Assembly: GCA_010094045.1 (NCBI GenBank)
Contig: ML986777.1
Coordinates: forward strand, 8,700-54,766
Direction of reading: 5' to 3'
From: Lojkania enalia
Lineage: Eukaryota; Ascomycota; Dothideomycetes; Pleosporales
Length of the DNA stretch: 46,067 bases
Position numbers and translations under genes: made by a program. Below are positions 35,216 to 44,900 of the stretch, one piece after another; position 1 is the first letter of the stretch, and each line of letters starts with the position of its first letter. The notes under the pieces were generated by a model that saw only the letters and a program-made list of their open reading frames with translations, was not told where the DNA came from and searched no databases.

Positions 35216-35869
35216 ATGGCTGAACAGACGCTTAACATACCTCAAATCCTCGTCTTCTTACTCGTGGCCTTTCTCGGCTACCGATGGTTCGTGGCGAAGC
35301 CTTCATCAACCAGCACGCGATCTGGCAGCCAGAACCGGGCCGTCCGCGTCAATCCCGTGCAAGTCGATCAGATCGAGGCCATGTTCCCGCAGCTGAGCCG
35401 GAGAGATATTGCATATGATCTCCACAAGAATGGCGGGAATGTGACGGCAACGACAGAAAAGGTGCTGGCTGGCGGACGGCTTGAACCGGTGAGTCCCCTT
35501 CCCGCGTCGTAGAGACTGCAAGCCCATCCGGCAGTATTGCGTTTGATTCTCCATGACTATCAATAGTAACATTCAGATCAGGCTCCTGCATCATTCAACC
35601 CTCCCATGCCACGCTCCGTTCCTGCCTCACGCACACCTCCTGTAAAACCAGCACAGCCTGACCTGATAACCCGCTACAACCTGTCGTCGAAACTAAGTGC
35701 TACCGCCGAAGCGTCGGCATCAGAGCCTCAAAAGAAGCCCAAAGCGTGGTCACAGGATCGAAACGAGAGACAGGCCAATTTCCAACGACGCCGCGAGGAG
35801 ATGATACTGGCTGCCCGAAGGAAGATGGAGGAGAAGGAGAGGGCAAAGACAACTGGGACATTGGCATGA
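35216..35869 (+). CDS. CUE1: Cue1-like ER membrane CUE-domain protein (Ubc7 recruiter)
   Basis: Two exons (35216-35488 and 35582-35869) joined across a 93-base intron (GTGAGT...TCAG) give 186 residues. Residues 8-26 (IPQILVFLLVAFLGYRWFV) form an N-terminal membrane anchor. Residues 46-88 are a CUE domain: VNPVQVDQIEAMFPQLSRRD with the MFP motif at 56-58, then IAYDLHKNGGNVTATTEKVL. The C-terminal part has a short RYNLSSKL segment and a long basic helix (KAWSQDRNERQANFQRRREE, EMILAARRKMEEKE) resembling the Ubc7-binding region. This is the layout of yeast Cue1, which anchors the E2 Ubc7 at the ER for ER-associated degradation, and length is similar. ATG at 35216 is chosen because it directly precedes the anchor; the frame is open upstream but reads as leader. 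Both splice sites restore phase 0. Confidence 0.85.
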
Positions 35870-38174
35870 TGTTCCTGAGCAGTTCCTTTTTGGCATGATA
35901 TTTGTTTGGGTTAGGCGGCTAGGGAGGTATTTTGATAGCGTAATTAGGCTCCATATCCAGTCGCATTTAGCATTTGGCGTATAGAATGTATGATATTGAA
36001 TTTTAATTCGGGCGTAATGTCGCCTTTTCGTTACATCAAGCTAAGGTCTTGTAGTCTACCTGCCCGGCAAAGTTGACGGACCAAGTACGTTCCGTAGTAG
36101 GGTATATAATTAACCATCTCCCGCAGTGCTTCCCCCCCTCAACCGCTTTCTTGACACTCACCTGTGTCTAAAACCCACAATTTTCCCTTTAGCCACCGCA
36201 ACTTAAACGATTGTTGCTAAGATACATGCTCTTTAATTTCATATTCTAAAGATAGAAAAGACTTCGAAGCATTCTTTTGGAGTCATTCCTATTTGAAAAG
36301 GTATGAAATCTTCAGGTATTTACTATCTTCACTAAATTTACATGTTAGCAAAGGTAGCCTGGGGAATCACTCGAGTCAATAAAGTGCATTATCGATCGGC
36401 GGGCTTTGCTTGAGAAATTAAAATGTACGATTGAAGTGGTCTATGACTGGTTTGAATGATGAGATCTTCTAACGGGTTCGCTCTGATGAAAAGGATTTGA
36501 AACGTAAACGATGTCTATAGAGGTGGGAACATCCGTCTCTCAAAAGTCTATTGAGTTATTAGATTTATTGGCTTCAAAACGCCACTGACTGCTCTATTTA
36601 TCTCCAGTTGGGGCACTGTCTTGACAACATCTCAAACGCCGTTCCCAGTTCCACCTCAAATTGCCATTGCCCACTGCATTTGTTCCGGAATCTTCTTGCC
36701 TGTGGTACTCATATCTCCACAATGACTGAAGTGAAGATACTAGCGAAAAGATTGAAAGTTTGATCTGTCTCGGTCATTGACTGCGGCGTACATGACATGA
36801 AGGAATAGGATTGTGGAAGGGAGCATCGCCGATGCAGCGAAACGTTGACTCGAGTGAAATATGCTTGTAGGGTATATCGCCTGCAGGACACTGAGATATT
36901 CGCCCGAAGCCTAATTAGAGGTACAAAATAACCGACCCTCGCCAAAAGAGAGGAAAATGGTAGTACCGCTAGGCAGAATAGCAAATAAGTTAATATAGAA
37001 CTAGAGTCATAATGAATATACAGCTAAGATGTTTCCCCACAGGATCATTTGCAACGGTAGTAAACAAACGATTTAATGCAAGAAAAGAGGGGTCATCAAA
37101 GGCGTGGGGCTGTAAAAAATATTGTAGTAGACAGATATATTGATACTTAACACCCAAAAGCAAGATATACCAGGAAATAGAAAGGCTTCGTTATGCGCTA
37201 CCGCATTTCAGCTGCTGATATACTTTAACATTCTGTCCCAATAAATAGTTGGGATGTTAGAAGTTATTTTGCCCCTGACATTGAATACATCCATTAGCCA
37301 GAGCGAAGTCAACATTGACGCGACAAGAAAGGATATCCCGAGTATTAGAGCGAGGCAACGTTGTCTGGCGATCTAAAATCCCTTCTAAATTGTGGATCTA
37401 ATGCACGCCGATCGAGGCCGCTAGTTAGATCAATTTGGCGTCTTTCCTTTCTATCTTTATCCTTAGCGAGCGCAAATGGCGAAACATATCGGACGGTGCC
37501 CAGATCATGCCTAGGATACAGCTCATGCCGGCCAGGAATAATCACGTGTTCGGATCGGAACTATTTCCACCCCACACTATCAAACTATACCATGAAATGC
37601 ACAAAGTCAGGAACTGTCCTACTCAAGTTCCGGGACCGAAGCAACTACTAACTTAAGCGAACCCAATCGGTTTCCCTAGGAAATATCGGATTGAAAATGC
37701 GACCTGAGACCCTGAACCTGATAGAAGCACTGCTCGATAAGCTGAATGGGGACCTCGATCACATAGGAGAAGAGTTCCCAATTGATATGCTGAGATTTGA
37801 GAGATAAAGCACACCGCGATGATGTGAAAACGTGGAAGCCAAAGCTCATAGGCTGTTGTCAAGGCCGTAATCGAACTAGATAGTTTTCCACTTAAGTAGT
37901 CCGGCTCAACCGCAGAGGCTGAAAAACAACCATTAACTAACCGCATCCATTAAAGGACACATCACAGCCCCAATTGGTTACTTAGATGGTAGAGCGTAAA
38001 GTGGGAGGTTTTTGTCGTTGATCATATATACCAATTGGTATGCCTATTATTCAGAATTGCATGCAGTTTCCGTCGAATTATGATTGGCTATGGATAAATA
38101 TCCGATTAGAAACTAGGTAAACTAGAGTGAACTTCTTACACATTGGGAAATAGAGGAATAATAGGTAGGCAATA
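35870..38174. other. Long gene-poor stretch
   Basis: Composition is about normal but slightly AT-rich. Minus-strand frames give suggestive pieces (91 codons at 36709-36984; an ATG-less hydrophobic run LALILGISFLVASMLTSLWL near 37250-37360; 97 codons at 37653-37946), and these may be exons of an unrecognised or decayed gene. No splice model, motif or family supports a call. Confidence 0.4.
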
Positions 38175-38179
38175 GATCA

Positions 38180-38406
38180 TGTGATAGGGATTTGACGAGT
38201 CTACTGAGTACGATTTCCTACTACCGTACGGGAGCAAGTTATCCGGTTGCAAGTTGTATCGGACACCGTCGCACGATATCAAATCATGCTTGATATCAGC
38301 TGATATACTCTTTCTTATATACATAAATATGGCCTGCTGGCCATTCTCAATCAACCAGTTCAGCTCCTCATCTCCCTCCCTGAGAAAAGATTCGCCTCTC
38401 ACCACA
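38180..38406 (+). mobile_element. Solo LTR, copy 2, longer diverged variant
   Basis: The 227-base unit starts TGTGATAGGGATTT and ends CTCACCACA, flanked by the duplication GATCA (38175-38179, 38407-38411). The 3' two thirds match copies 1 and 3 (ATAAATATGGCC..., CTCATCTCCCTCCCTGAGA), but the 5' third differs and is longer, and the GATATC array is reduced to two clear units. It is not RIP-saturated. It represents a sub-family or older insertion of the same retroelement. Confidence 0.85.
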
Positions 38407-38411
38407 GATCA

Positions 38412-39305
38412 AATATTTGAGTGCTGCAAGTCTCCCAGGCCATTGAAGACAAATAGAAGAATGAATGCCCTGACGCCCAAAAATCCCATTTTGCCCATGT
38501 GAGCTCGGCATCGCAGAAGATGCGCTATCGCAATCCGCAGTCTCATTGCAATGATGTTAAATATCTCAGATCCATTGGGACATAAATTAAGATTGGCTCA
38601 TAATCATAAGCCTAAGGTTACCTTATGAATACTTCTTAGTACCCTTAGACTTTGCAAATCTGTTGTCGAGGTGCGCCAGCTGCAGGGATATCTCTATAAG
38701 AAAGTTAGGTTGCTGTTATCTAATAGACGCGGCAATTTCGTCTAGTAAATGTCTTGAGCTCCCTGACTAAATATCAAGGGAGAAGCCTAGCGGTGGGCGG
38801 GCCTGGCCGTGGTTAAATATCATATGACAACCCCAATGCTGTTTATTCCACTATCTATGCTCCTCGTGTCGGCATTTGGGTGGTTGGCAGTTCCCTGTTC
38901 GGAACAGAATTATGCGGAACATGTATAGGATGGTTACATGGTTGATTGCGGAAGCGAGCAACACCTCAGGTATGTTGTTCTACCCCATTTGCAGAGACAC
39001 GAAAAACCTGGAGCGATGACCGTTATCTACAAGCAACGGTCTGCCATGAATTGGGACTTTTGAACGCCCTTTTCAAATAGCCGGAAGTCCTCCATACTTT
39101 ATCCGACTGATGAGAATATAAATAATGAGGCTGCAGTGCGACCGCGCAACCGCACAACCAGTCATGCTCGCCTATTTTGAAGGACCACAAGGCAGAACTC
39201 TGTTTACACCCAGGAATAAAGATCAATAAAATTGATACGATGAGATGAAAACTTTCGGGTGGGCTGACTTTCCAACATTTGCGCATTAAGGGCGTCGGGT
39301 TAGCC
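38412..39305. other. Intergenic, no supported gene
   Basis: Scattered short frames only (including a 94-codon minus-strand frame at 39023-39307 with no motif). Nothing recognised. Confidence 0.45.
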
Positions 39306-39933
39306 ATGCCCAGCAGCTACGACGCAATCAAATCCTGCTTTAGGAAGGCCCTTTTCTTAAATAAAGTTTTACTGTTCTGTATCATTGATGTAGTGAGTAA
39401 GCATAGCAGGCCGCAGACTTCTATAAAGCCTCTTCTCCATTTATCATACTTTCCGTCCCCAATCCAGCATATTCCAATATTAGTTCCAAACTGAGCTAAA
39501 CAAGCAACGGTCATCGAGATGTAAGAGCCTCGTAGGGACGCAAATAAGTATTGCAGATGTTAACGAAAGAATACCTTCTAGGTGCAAATTTGAAAAGAGA
39601 AACGAGTGTAATTACACGAAAGATGTCGACTGCAAGAGTACAGGATGCCGATATTCTGATTACTATGAGAAAATCGCGGAAAAACAGAGAAACACCGGTC
39701 CAAACGACGGCCGTGAGAAATTTGACAGCATACAATTTCGCACCGAAAATAAGGCTGACGATGTGGTCGAAGGCATCGGAGCAGATCTCGATGCGAACTT
39801 CATTCTAGGTACGGTCATAGTAGCCGCAAGCATCTTCATCGGGGAACGAATTATCAAAGGGCGGCGGCGGAGAGAGGAGCGTAGGAAGCGATGTGGCGAA
39901 CACAAGGATTACCTTTTTGGCCAAAGAAGGTGA
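39306..39933 (+). CDS. Hypothetical membrane protein, two-exon model
   Basis: Exon 2 (39484-39933) is open for 149 codons without an ATG, so it is missed by ATG-based scanning. Exon 1 starts at ATG 39306 (context TTAGCCATGCC) and ends at 39392 before GTGAGT; the 91-base intron ends ATATTAG, and the join keeps phase 0. The product has 178 residues. A moderately hydrophobic N-terminal stretch (ALFLNKVLLFCIIDV) could be a signal or anchor. The middle is charged, with several Cys (RCKFEKRNECNYTKDVDCKS, STGCRYSDYY). A clear membrane helix FILGTVIVAASIFIGERII lies at about residues 136-154, followed directly by a strongly basic run (KGRRRREERRKRC) suggesting a cytosolic C-terminal tail. I recognise no family. 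The long ATG-less frame, the good splice sites and the coherent topology argue for a real gene; expression is untested. Confidence 0.48.
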
Positions 39934-40300
39934 AGCGCAAAAGGAATGGTGAGGCGAGAGCCACGCTTTTGATATTATCTTTAGTGATTTCCGTGGTAAG
40001 AGTGAGTGGGTAATACATATAGTTGGTATTAGACAAAAACAGAGCTAAGAAGTCGGTGAATGAGGGACACAAATTTACTAAGATAAGCTGGACTATAAAT
40101 TAATAGAAATTTCTGTCTAAATTTCGTTTTAATAATATAGAGCTATGTTTGCAGAGCCCTAGTGGCTGTGATCCGCAAGCGCAATGTTTGAGAAGCTCCT
40201 CTATTGAATTGGTCGTCTCAGGCGTAAACGTGCATCATGAATCGAGAAGAAAATTATCAGTGAGTTACTAATTGCGCACTATGGAAGGTTTCTGGATCTC
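39934..40300. other. Intergenic
   Basis: Short gap between the hypothetical membrane protein and the LTR-interrupted frame. Nothing recognised. Confidence 0.4.
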
Positions 40301-40468
40301 TTATTTCAAGTTCTTCTCCCTCAATCTGACAACTACGTCATCTCCTCTGATCGATCCTAAATTGCTACCAGACGGAATGATATCGTCGAGAACAAGGACC
40401 TCTAGCGTATTTGTACCCTCAGCGATCAGTTCAACGTCAAATCTATATGTCACCGACACTGAGTACAT
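40301..40468 (-). pseudogene. Short coding-like frame abutting a solo LTR
   Basis: The minus strand encodes 55 residues, MYSVSVTYRFDVELIAEG continuing to TLEVLVLDDIIPSGSNLG and VVVRLREKNLK, a beta-rich, non-random-looking sequence. Its ATG lies in the target duplication of the solo LTR at 40473-40674. If the LTR and one duplication copy are ignored, the frame continues upstream (through 40675-40804) to a stop, adding about 40 codons. It may therefore be an exon interrupted by the LTR, but the upstream part overlaps a strongly structured sequence and may be open by chance. No family recognised. Confidence 0.3.
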
Positions 40469-40472
40469 ATAT

Positions 40473-40674
40473 TGTGATGAGAGGCGAATCTTGTCTCAGG
40501 GAGGGAGATGAGGAACTGAACTGCTTGATTGAAGATGGCCAGCGGGCCATATTTATATACATGAAAAGGGGTATATCAGCTGATGTCCAGCGTGATATCC
40601 AGCATGATATCGACCGTGATATCGTACGACGATATCTGATACAGCTCGGCAGACTTGCCAAAATCCCCATGACA
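40473..40674 (-). mobile_element. Solo LTR, copy 3, opposite orientation
   Basis: The 202-base unit is the reverse complement of copy 1 with few differences: plus-strand ends TGTGATGAGA and CCCCATGACA. It is flanked by the duplication TATAT (40468-40472, 40675-40679). It carries the GATATC array and the TATA-like box in reverse. It is not RIP-mutated. Apparent frames across it (40411-40707 plus, 40443-40670 minus) are artefacts of the periodic array. Confidence 0.88.
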
Positions 40675-40697
40675 TATATACCTCTTGCCTCCCGAGG

Positions 40698-40765
40698 AAG
40701 AGCCTAGGACAGTGGGTTGCAGTCCCACCAAAAAGCCGCTCGCTTGCGCTTCGGTGGAGGCTCTT
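40698..40765 (+). other. Strongly structured 68-base segment
   Basis: A perfect 8-base stem, AAGAGCCT (40698-40705) with AGGCTCTT (40758-40765), encloses a 5-base-pair hairpin with a 7-base loop (GTGGG-TTGCAGT-CCCAC, 40712-40728) and a GC-rich stretch (CCGCTCGCTTGCGCTTCGG) that can form a second hairpin. It resembles a three-way junction but does not follow tRNA spacing, and no tRNA, snRNA or snoRNA box was recognised. Could be a structured RNA, a decayed transposon end, or a secondary structure without function. Confidence 0.35.
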
Positions 40766-40807
40766 GTTTAGGAAGCGCTTTAGGTCAGGGTCCGTGACGC
40801 TTAATTA

Positions 40808-41163
40808 AAAATGTCTGGGTTGAAGTGCACTCGCTTATAAAGTGTTTAAATCATTTTCCCGGAAAGTAGTGTTTCGTTCCCAACTATGGTTTTACGGACT
40901 ACAAACGCGTTTCCCGATAGGATCGCTCGTGATGCAGGGGATCTCATCTTAGAACGAAGATAGGGAAGGGCAGTCCTCTAGAAGGTATTGCATATTAAAT
41001 GTCCCGGGCTCGAAGGTGGGATTCGTTTCCAAGTCTATAGCGGCGTAAAGGTTTGGATTATATAGAAGATATGCGAAACGCCAAAGCCTAATCGATATTT
41101 ATTGTTGATCACACTAGCACTTATTATAAGAACTTTATAATTCATTAGGAGGAGATAAGTGTC
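40808..41163. other. Intergenic
   Basis: Contains a 15-base match (40829-40843, ACTCGCTTATAAAGT) to the right terminal repeat of element E; otherwise nothing recognised. Confidence 0.4.
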
Positions 41164-41793
41164 TTACAGTGGATACAAGACAAACAACATCGGGGCGCGT
41201 AGCGATCGTTCAGTGATTACAATGCCTCCCAATCCCTCCTCAAGCTTATTGACAATCCATAATGCGTCTTTGCGCTCATCATTGGGAAACGCGAGGTATC
41301 TATTGAACGCCTTCTCTCCTTCCTCTTCGGCGCCATATATCCCTTTGGCTACGAACTTGGAATGCTGGTATGGTAATATCTAGCTCTTAGTCTTAGAAGT
41401 GAAGAAAATATGCGGTAGCTTTGGCTACATTTAGTATATCCCATCCCCAAAGAATGCTCTAGCTGTAGAGTAGGCAAGAATCTGTCCACACCAATAGCGT
41501 AAGGCCACTACCTTCAAGCCTGGGAATGAAGGCGAAGGCAATATCATGGGCTAGTGATTTTGTTTCACCGGAGAGAGCTATCGATGCTGCTGAGAAATGT
41601 TGCCTGTAGAGCTTCTAGGCTGTCGCTAGAATGCATCTGCGGCTTGAAATCGATATGGAAGAGGTCTATCCAGCTCTTGCCGGAGATGCTGTGAGCAAAC
41701 ACCTCATATAGACTGTCATTATTCACACCTAAATCTTTCATTATGTCCCGGACAACGGCATTGAAGTTGTAAGCAGGATAGGGTGGAGACTGT
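41164..41793 (-). pseudogene. Cytochrome P450 fragment with RIP-type stops
   Basis: Minus-strand pieces read as the pre-I-helix half of a fungal P450. 41793-41568 gives AYNFNAVVRDIMKDLGVNND, then SLYEVFAHSISGKSWIDLFH. A probable short intron (GTGAAA...CAG) follows. The region from about 41519 gives LRYWCGQILAYSTARAFFGD, where TARAFFGD is a conserved P450 element, then SKFVAKGIYGAEEEGEKAF, WIVNKLEEGLGG and MLFVLYPL before a stop at 41164. In-frame stops interrupt it near 41432, 41426 and 41378; each could derive from CAA, CAG or TGG by a single C-to-T or G-to-A change. The I-helix, ExxR and haem-binding Cys region are absent, and the N terminus is not visible, so about 200 of 500 residues remain. 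The AT block starts 170 bases beyond its 5' end. Confidence 0.72.
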
Positions 41794-41799
41794 ATAGGG

Positions 41800-41955
41800 T
41801 GGTATAGATGGATGTATTGATGGTGCGCTGTGTTGTTCTCTTGACCTCTCGGTCAAGGTACGGCGGGGGAATATATAGTACATGAGACTGCTTAGTCAAG
41901 AGCTGCACAGCTGATCAGGCACGTGACCTAAGCTTACACACCCCCTTTCGGCTCG
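41800..41955. other. Remnant upstream region of the P450 fragment
   Basis: Normal composition, containing a TATA-like ATATATAGTA near 41872-41881 (complement TACTATATAT) upstream of the P450 remnant. It ends abruptly where the RIP block begins at about 41960. Confidence 0.35.
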
Positions 41956-41959
41956 AACG

Positions 41960-44900
41960 TGTTCGAATCTAATACAATGAATAAGAGAATAGTAAAAAGA
42001 TATGTAAAAAGATATAATCTAGTATAGCCTAGCCTTATTAAAACTTTAAAATCTAGTAGGATTATAATAGCCTCTAATTAACTATATATAGGATAGAGTA
42101 ATAACTAAGAGTAATTATATATTATAGAGGTTATTCTTATAGATTTATAATAGAAGTATATAAGTAGAGTATACGAAGGATATTTAAGTTAACTATAAAG
42201 AGTTATAAAGGCTAGAGTTATAAGGTTATTAAATATAATTTAGTTCTTCTACTATTTTTCCTACTTAGTTACTTAGTTAACTAAATAGTTAAGCGTATTT
42301 AGTTGTTTAGTTAATTAACTAGCTAAACGTATTTAGTTACTTAGTTAATTAAGCTACTATAATATTTTATAGCTTTAAATTACAGGTTAATAATATAAAG
42401 TTATTTAACCTAGGGTTAAAATAGCTAAATTATACCTTATAGAGATAGTAGCAATTCGTTTCTCTTTTAGTAGCTATCTCTTTTCTAAGAGAACTGAATA
42501 TACGAATATTTTAGCCCTACTACTCTATCTATTATTACTATTCTATAATCTATTATACTAGCCTATTATATTCGAATTATTTATACTCTTTAGAGTAGTC
42601 TAGTAGTAATTTCCAACGTTATAAATACGTCTTCTACCCCTCTTAGTCTAATAGCCGGCTCAACCGGGTATATAAGGACCCTAATATCTAGTAATAAGCG
42701 AGACGCTAACCTTAGAGCTAATAAGGAACTTATTTAGCTAGAAGAGTAGAATGAAGTAAATATTTATTAAATATCTAAAGAATTGTAGAGTTATAGTACT
42801 ATCTAGCGCTCTCTAGCTTAGAATAGTATAGAGTAGAACGCGGATACTAAAGACTTAGAAAGATTATAATAATAAATATAAGGGAAACGAAATTAGAAGG
42901 ATTTTAAATAGCTATAAAAAATAAAGTAATAATATAAAGTAGATAATATTTCTATAATTAATTTAGCTATTATTATAAAATAGACTCTATTAGCTAGCTT
43001 AGTATTAGTAAGGTAATATAGAGTAGAGTATAGTATTCTACAGTATATACAGTATATAGGGGTAGTAGGGTAGATAAGTAACTATTTTATTAATTGCTGT
43101 CGGGTACTATATATATAGTTAAAGGGGCTATATAAGATACGCGCTTAGTTTAAATATATATACTATATTATATATTTTAACTATATAATATATACTTTAG
43201 CTTTATATAATATTTACTATTCGGATACTAGCAGTTTTTCTTTTTATAGGCCTATTCTATCTATCTATATATCCACGTACGTAAACCTCTATATTATATA
43301 TACCCTTCTAGTACATACGTATAATTACCTTCCTTTTATCCTTCTCTATCCCTCCTATCCCCTTACTCTTCTCCTCCTTCTACTTCTCCTTCTACTTTTT
43401 CTTCTACTCCTTTTTCTACTACCCTATATACGCGTGCGTACAACGTCTTATATAGTATCTAATCTATCTACTAATATTTTAACCTAGATTATAAGTATAT
43501 TATATAAAATAAGAGTTTCTAGTACCTTATTTAGTATCTTCTTTATATAGGCATCTGTAGGGTTGTCTTTACTATTAATATATCTAATTTCTACAATCTC
43601 TCTCTTCTCGTATAATTCTTAGATTAATATAATATTAATTATTAGTCTCTTCTTATTAGTTGTACAAAGTTTAATAAGATAATTATATAGAGATTTTAAA
43701 TCTATATAGATAATAAAAGGAATTTATTATATTAGTATAGGTAAGATAATAGGTTCGAATATAGTATAAATCTACTTAGAGGTATATAAGAGTATGTAGG
43801 GGTTTAAGAACCTAAGAATTCTATTAATACCTATAAGCCTTATATAAAAGGATATAGAAAAACTACTAAGCTACTTATAAAAGAGTATATAATTATATAC
43901 GGATAGGAAAAGGGGTAGAACTAGGGGTAGAATAAGATAAGTAAAAAGCTTTAAGATAAGATTATATATAAAGCTTTTTATAGAACGATTTCTTTATATT
44001 ATTATACTATCCCCCTTCTTATAGGCTAATAGTCCCTATCTGTACTAGTTTGGGAGGGAATCGAGGCTATTACAGATAGGTTCTAGTATAAAGAAATTTC
44101 TTTAAGAAGGTATTTACTAGTAAGGGCTAATATATATAATTACCTATAGAAATATATTTATATATTAATATAATATTAAGTAAAGTTTTTATAGTAAATA
44201 TAATTAACCTATATATTAGCTAGTAACTACTATCGTAATAGTTTATTAATATTATAATTTTATCGTATATAGTAATAAGTGTTTACTAGCCTTAGTATAT
44301 TACTAGATTACTATTAACTAAACTTCCTTAACTAAATAACAACTTCTACTCTATATATATTATTATACATCTCTAGAACTATTAATTATTAAAGTATTAC
44401 TAATATCTTATAGAAAAAAATTAATTAATATACTACTCTACCTACCTCTTAGAGCCTTTTTAAAAGCCTTCTAAATTATCTACCTTTAAACTATATATAT
44501 ACTTGCCCGCGGGTAGCGTATAATATTTACCTTTTAATTTCTAAGATTAAAAAAATGCGAGTATTACACCTTATAAAATAAAAAGTATAACCCTATATAA
44601 ATCGCATCTAATACTAGTAGGGTACTTACTACTAATATACTTATAGATCCCCTTCTACTATAAAGAGGAGTTTCTAATCCTCTAGAGCTATCTTAAACTA
44701 TAAGTAGTAGTCCGATATATAAGAGATAAGAAGAATAAAAAAGTAGCCTTTAAGGCTGTTTCGGAGTCTATTTATAGTCTAGTACTTATAGCCTAGGTTG
44801 TAAAGAGTTAGAAAACTAGCCTTTTTAAGGCTAGTATCTAAATAGCTTTATTCTATTAAGGTATTAAGTTATTCTATTAGGTTTCAGCCCTAAAAACTCT

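Noticed and set aside
40698..40765. tRNA gene
   Set aside because: Stem and loop order and spacing do not fit a tRNA, no A/B box sequence was recognised, and no CCA-compatible acceptor geometry exists.
44036..44084. Inverted repeat CCTATCTGT...ACAGATAGG
   Set aside because: Nine-base arms in repeat-derived AT-rich DNA; no flanking duplication or context to support a function.
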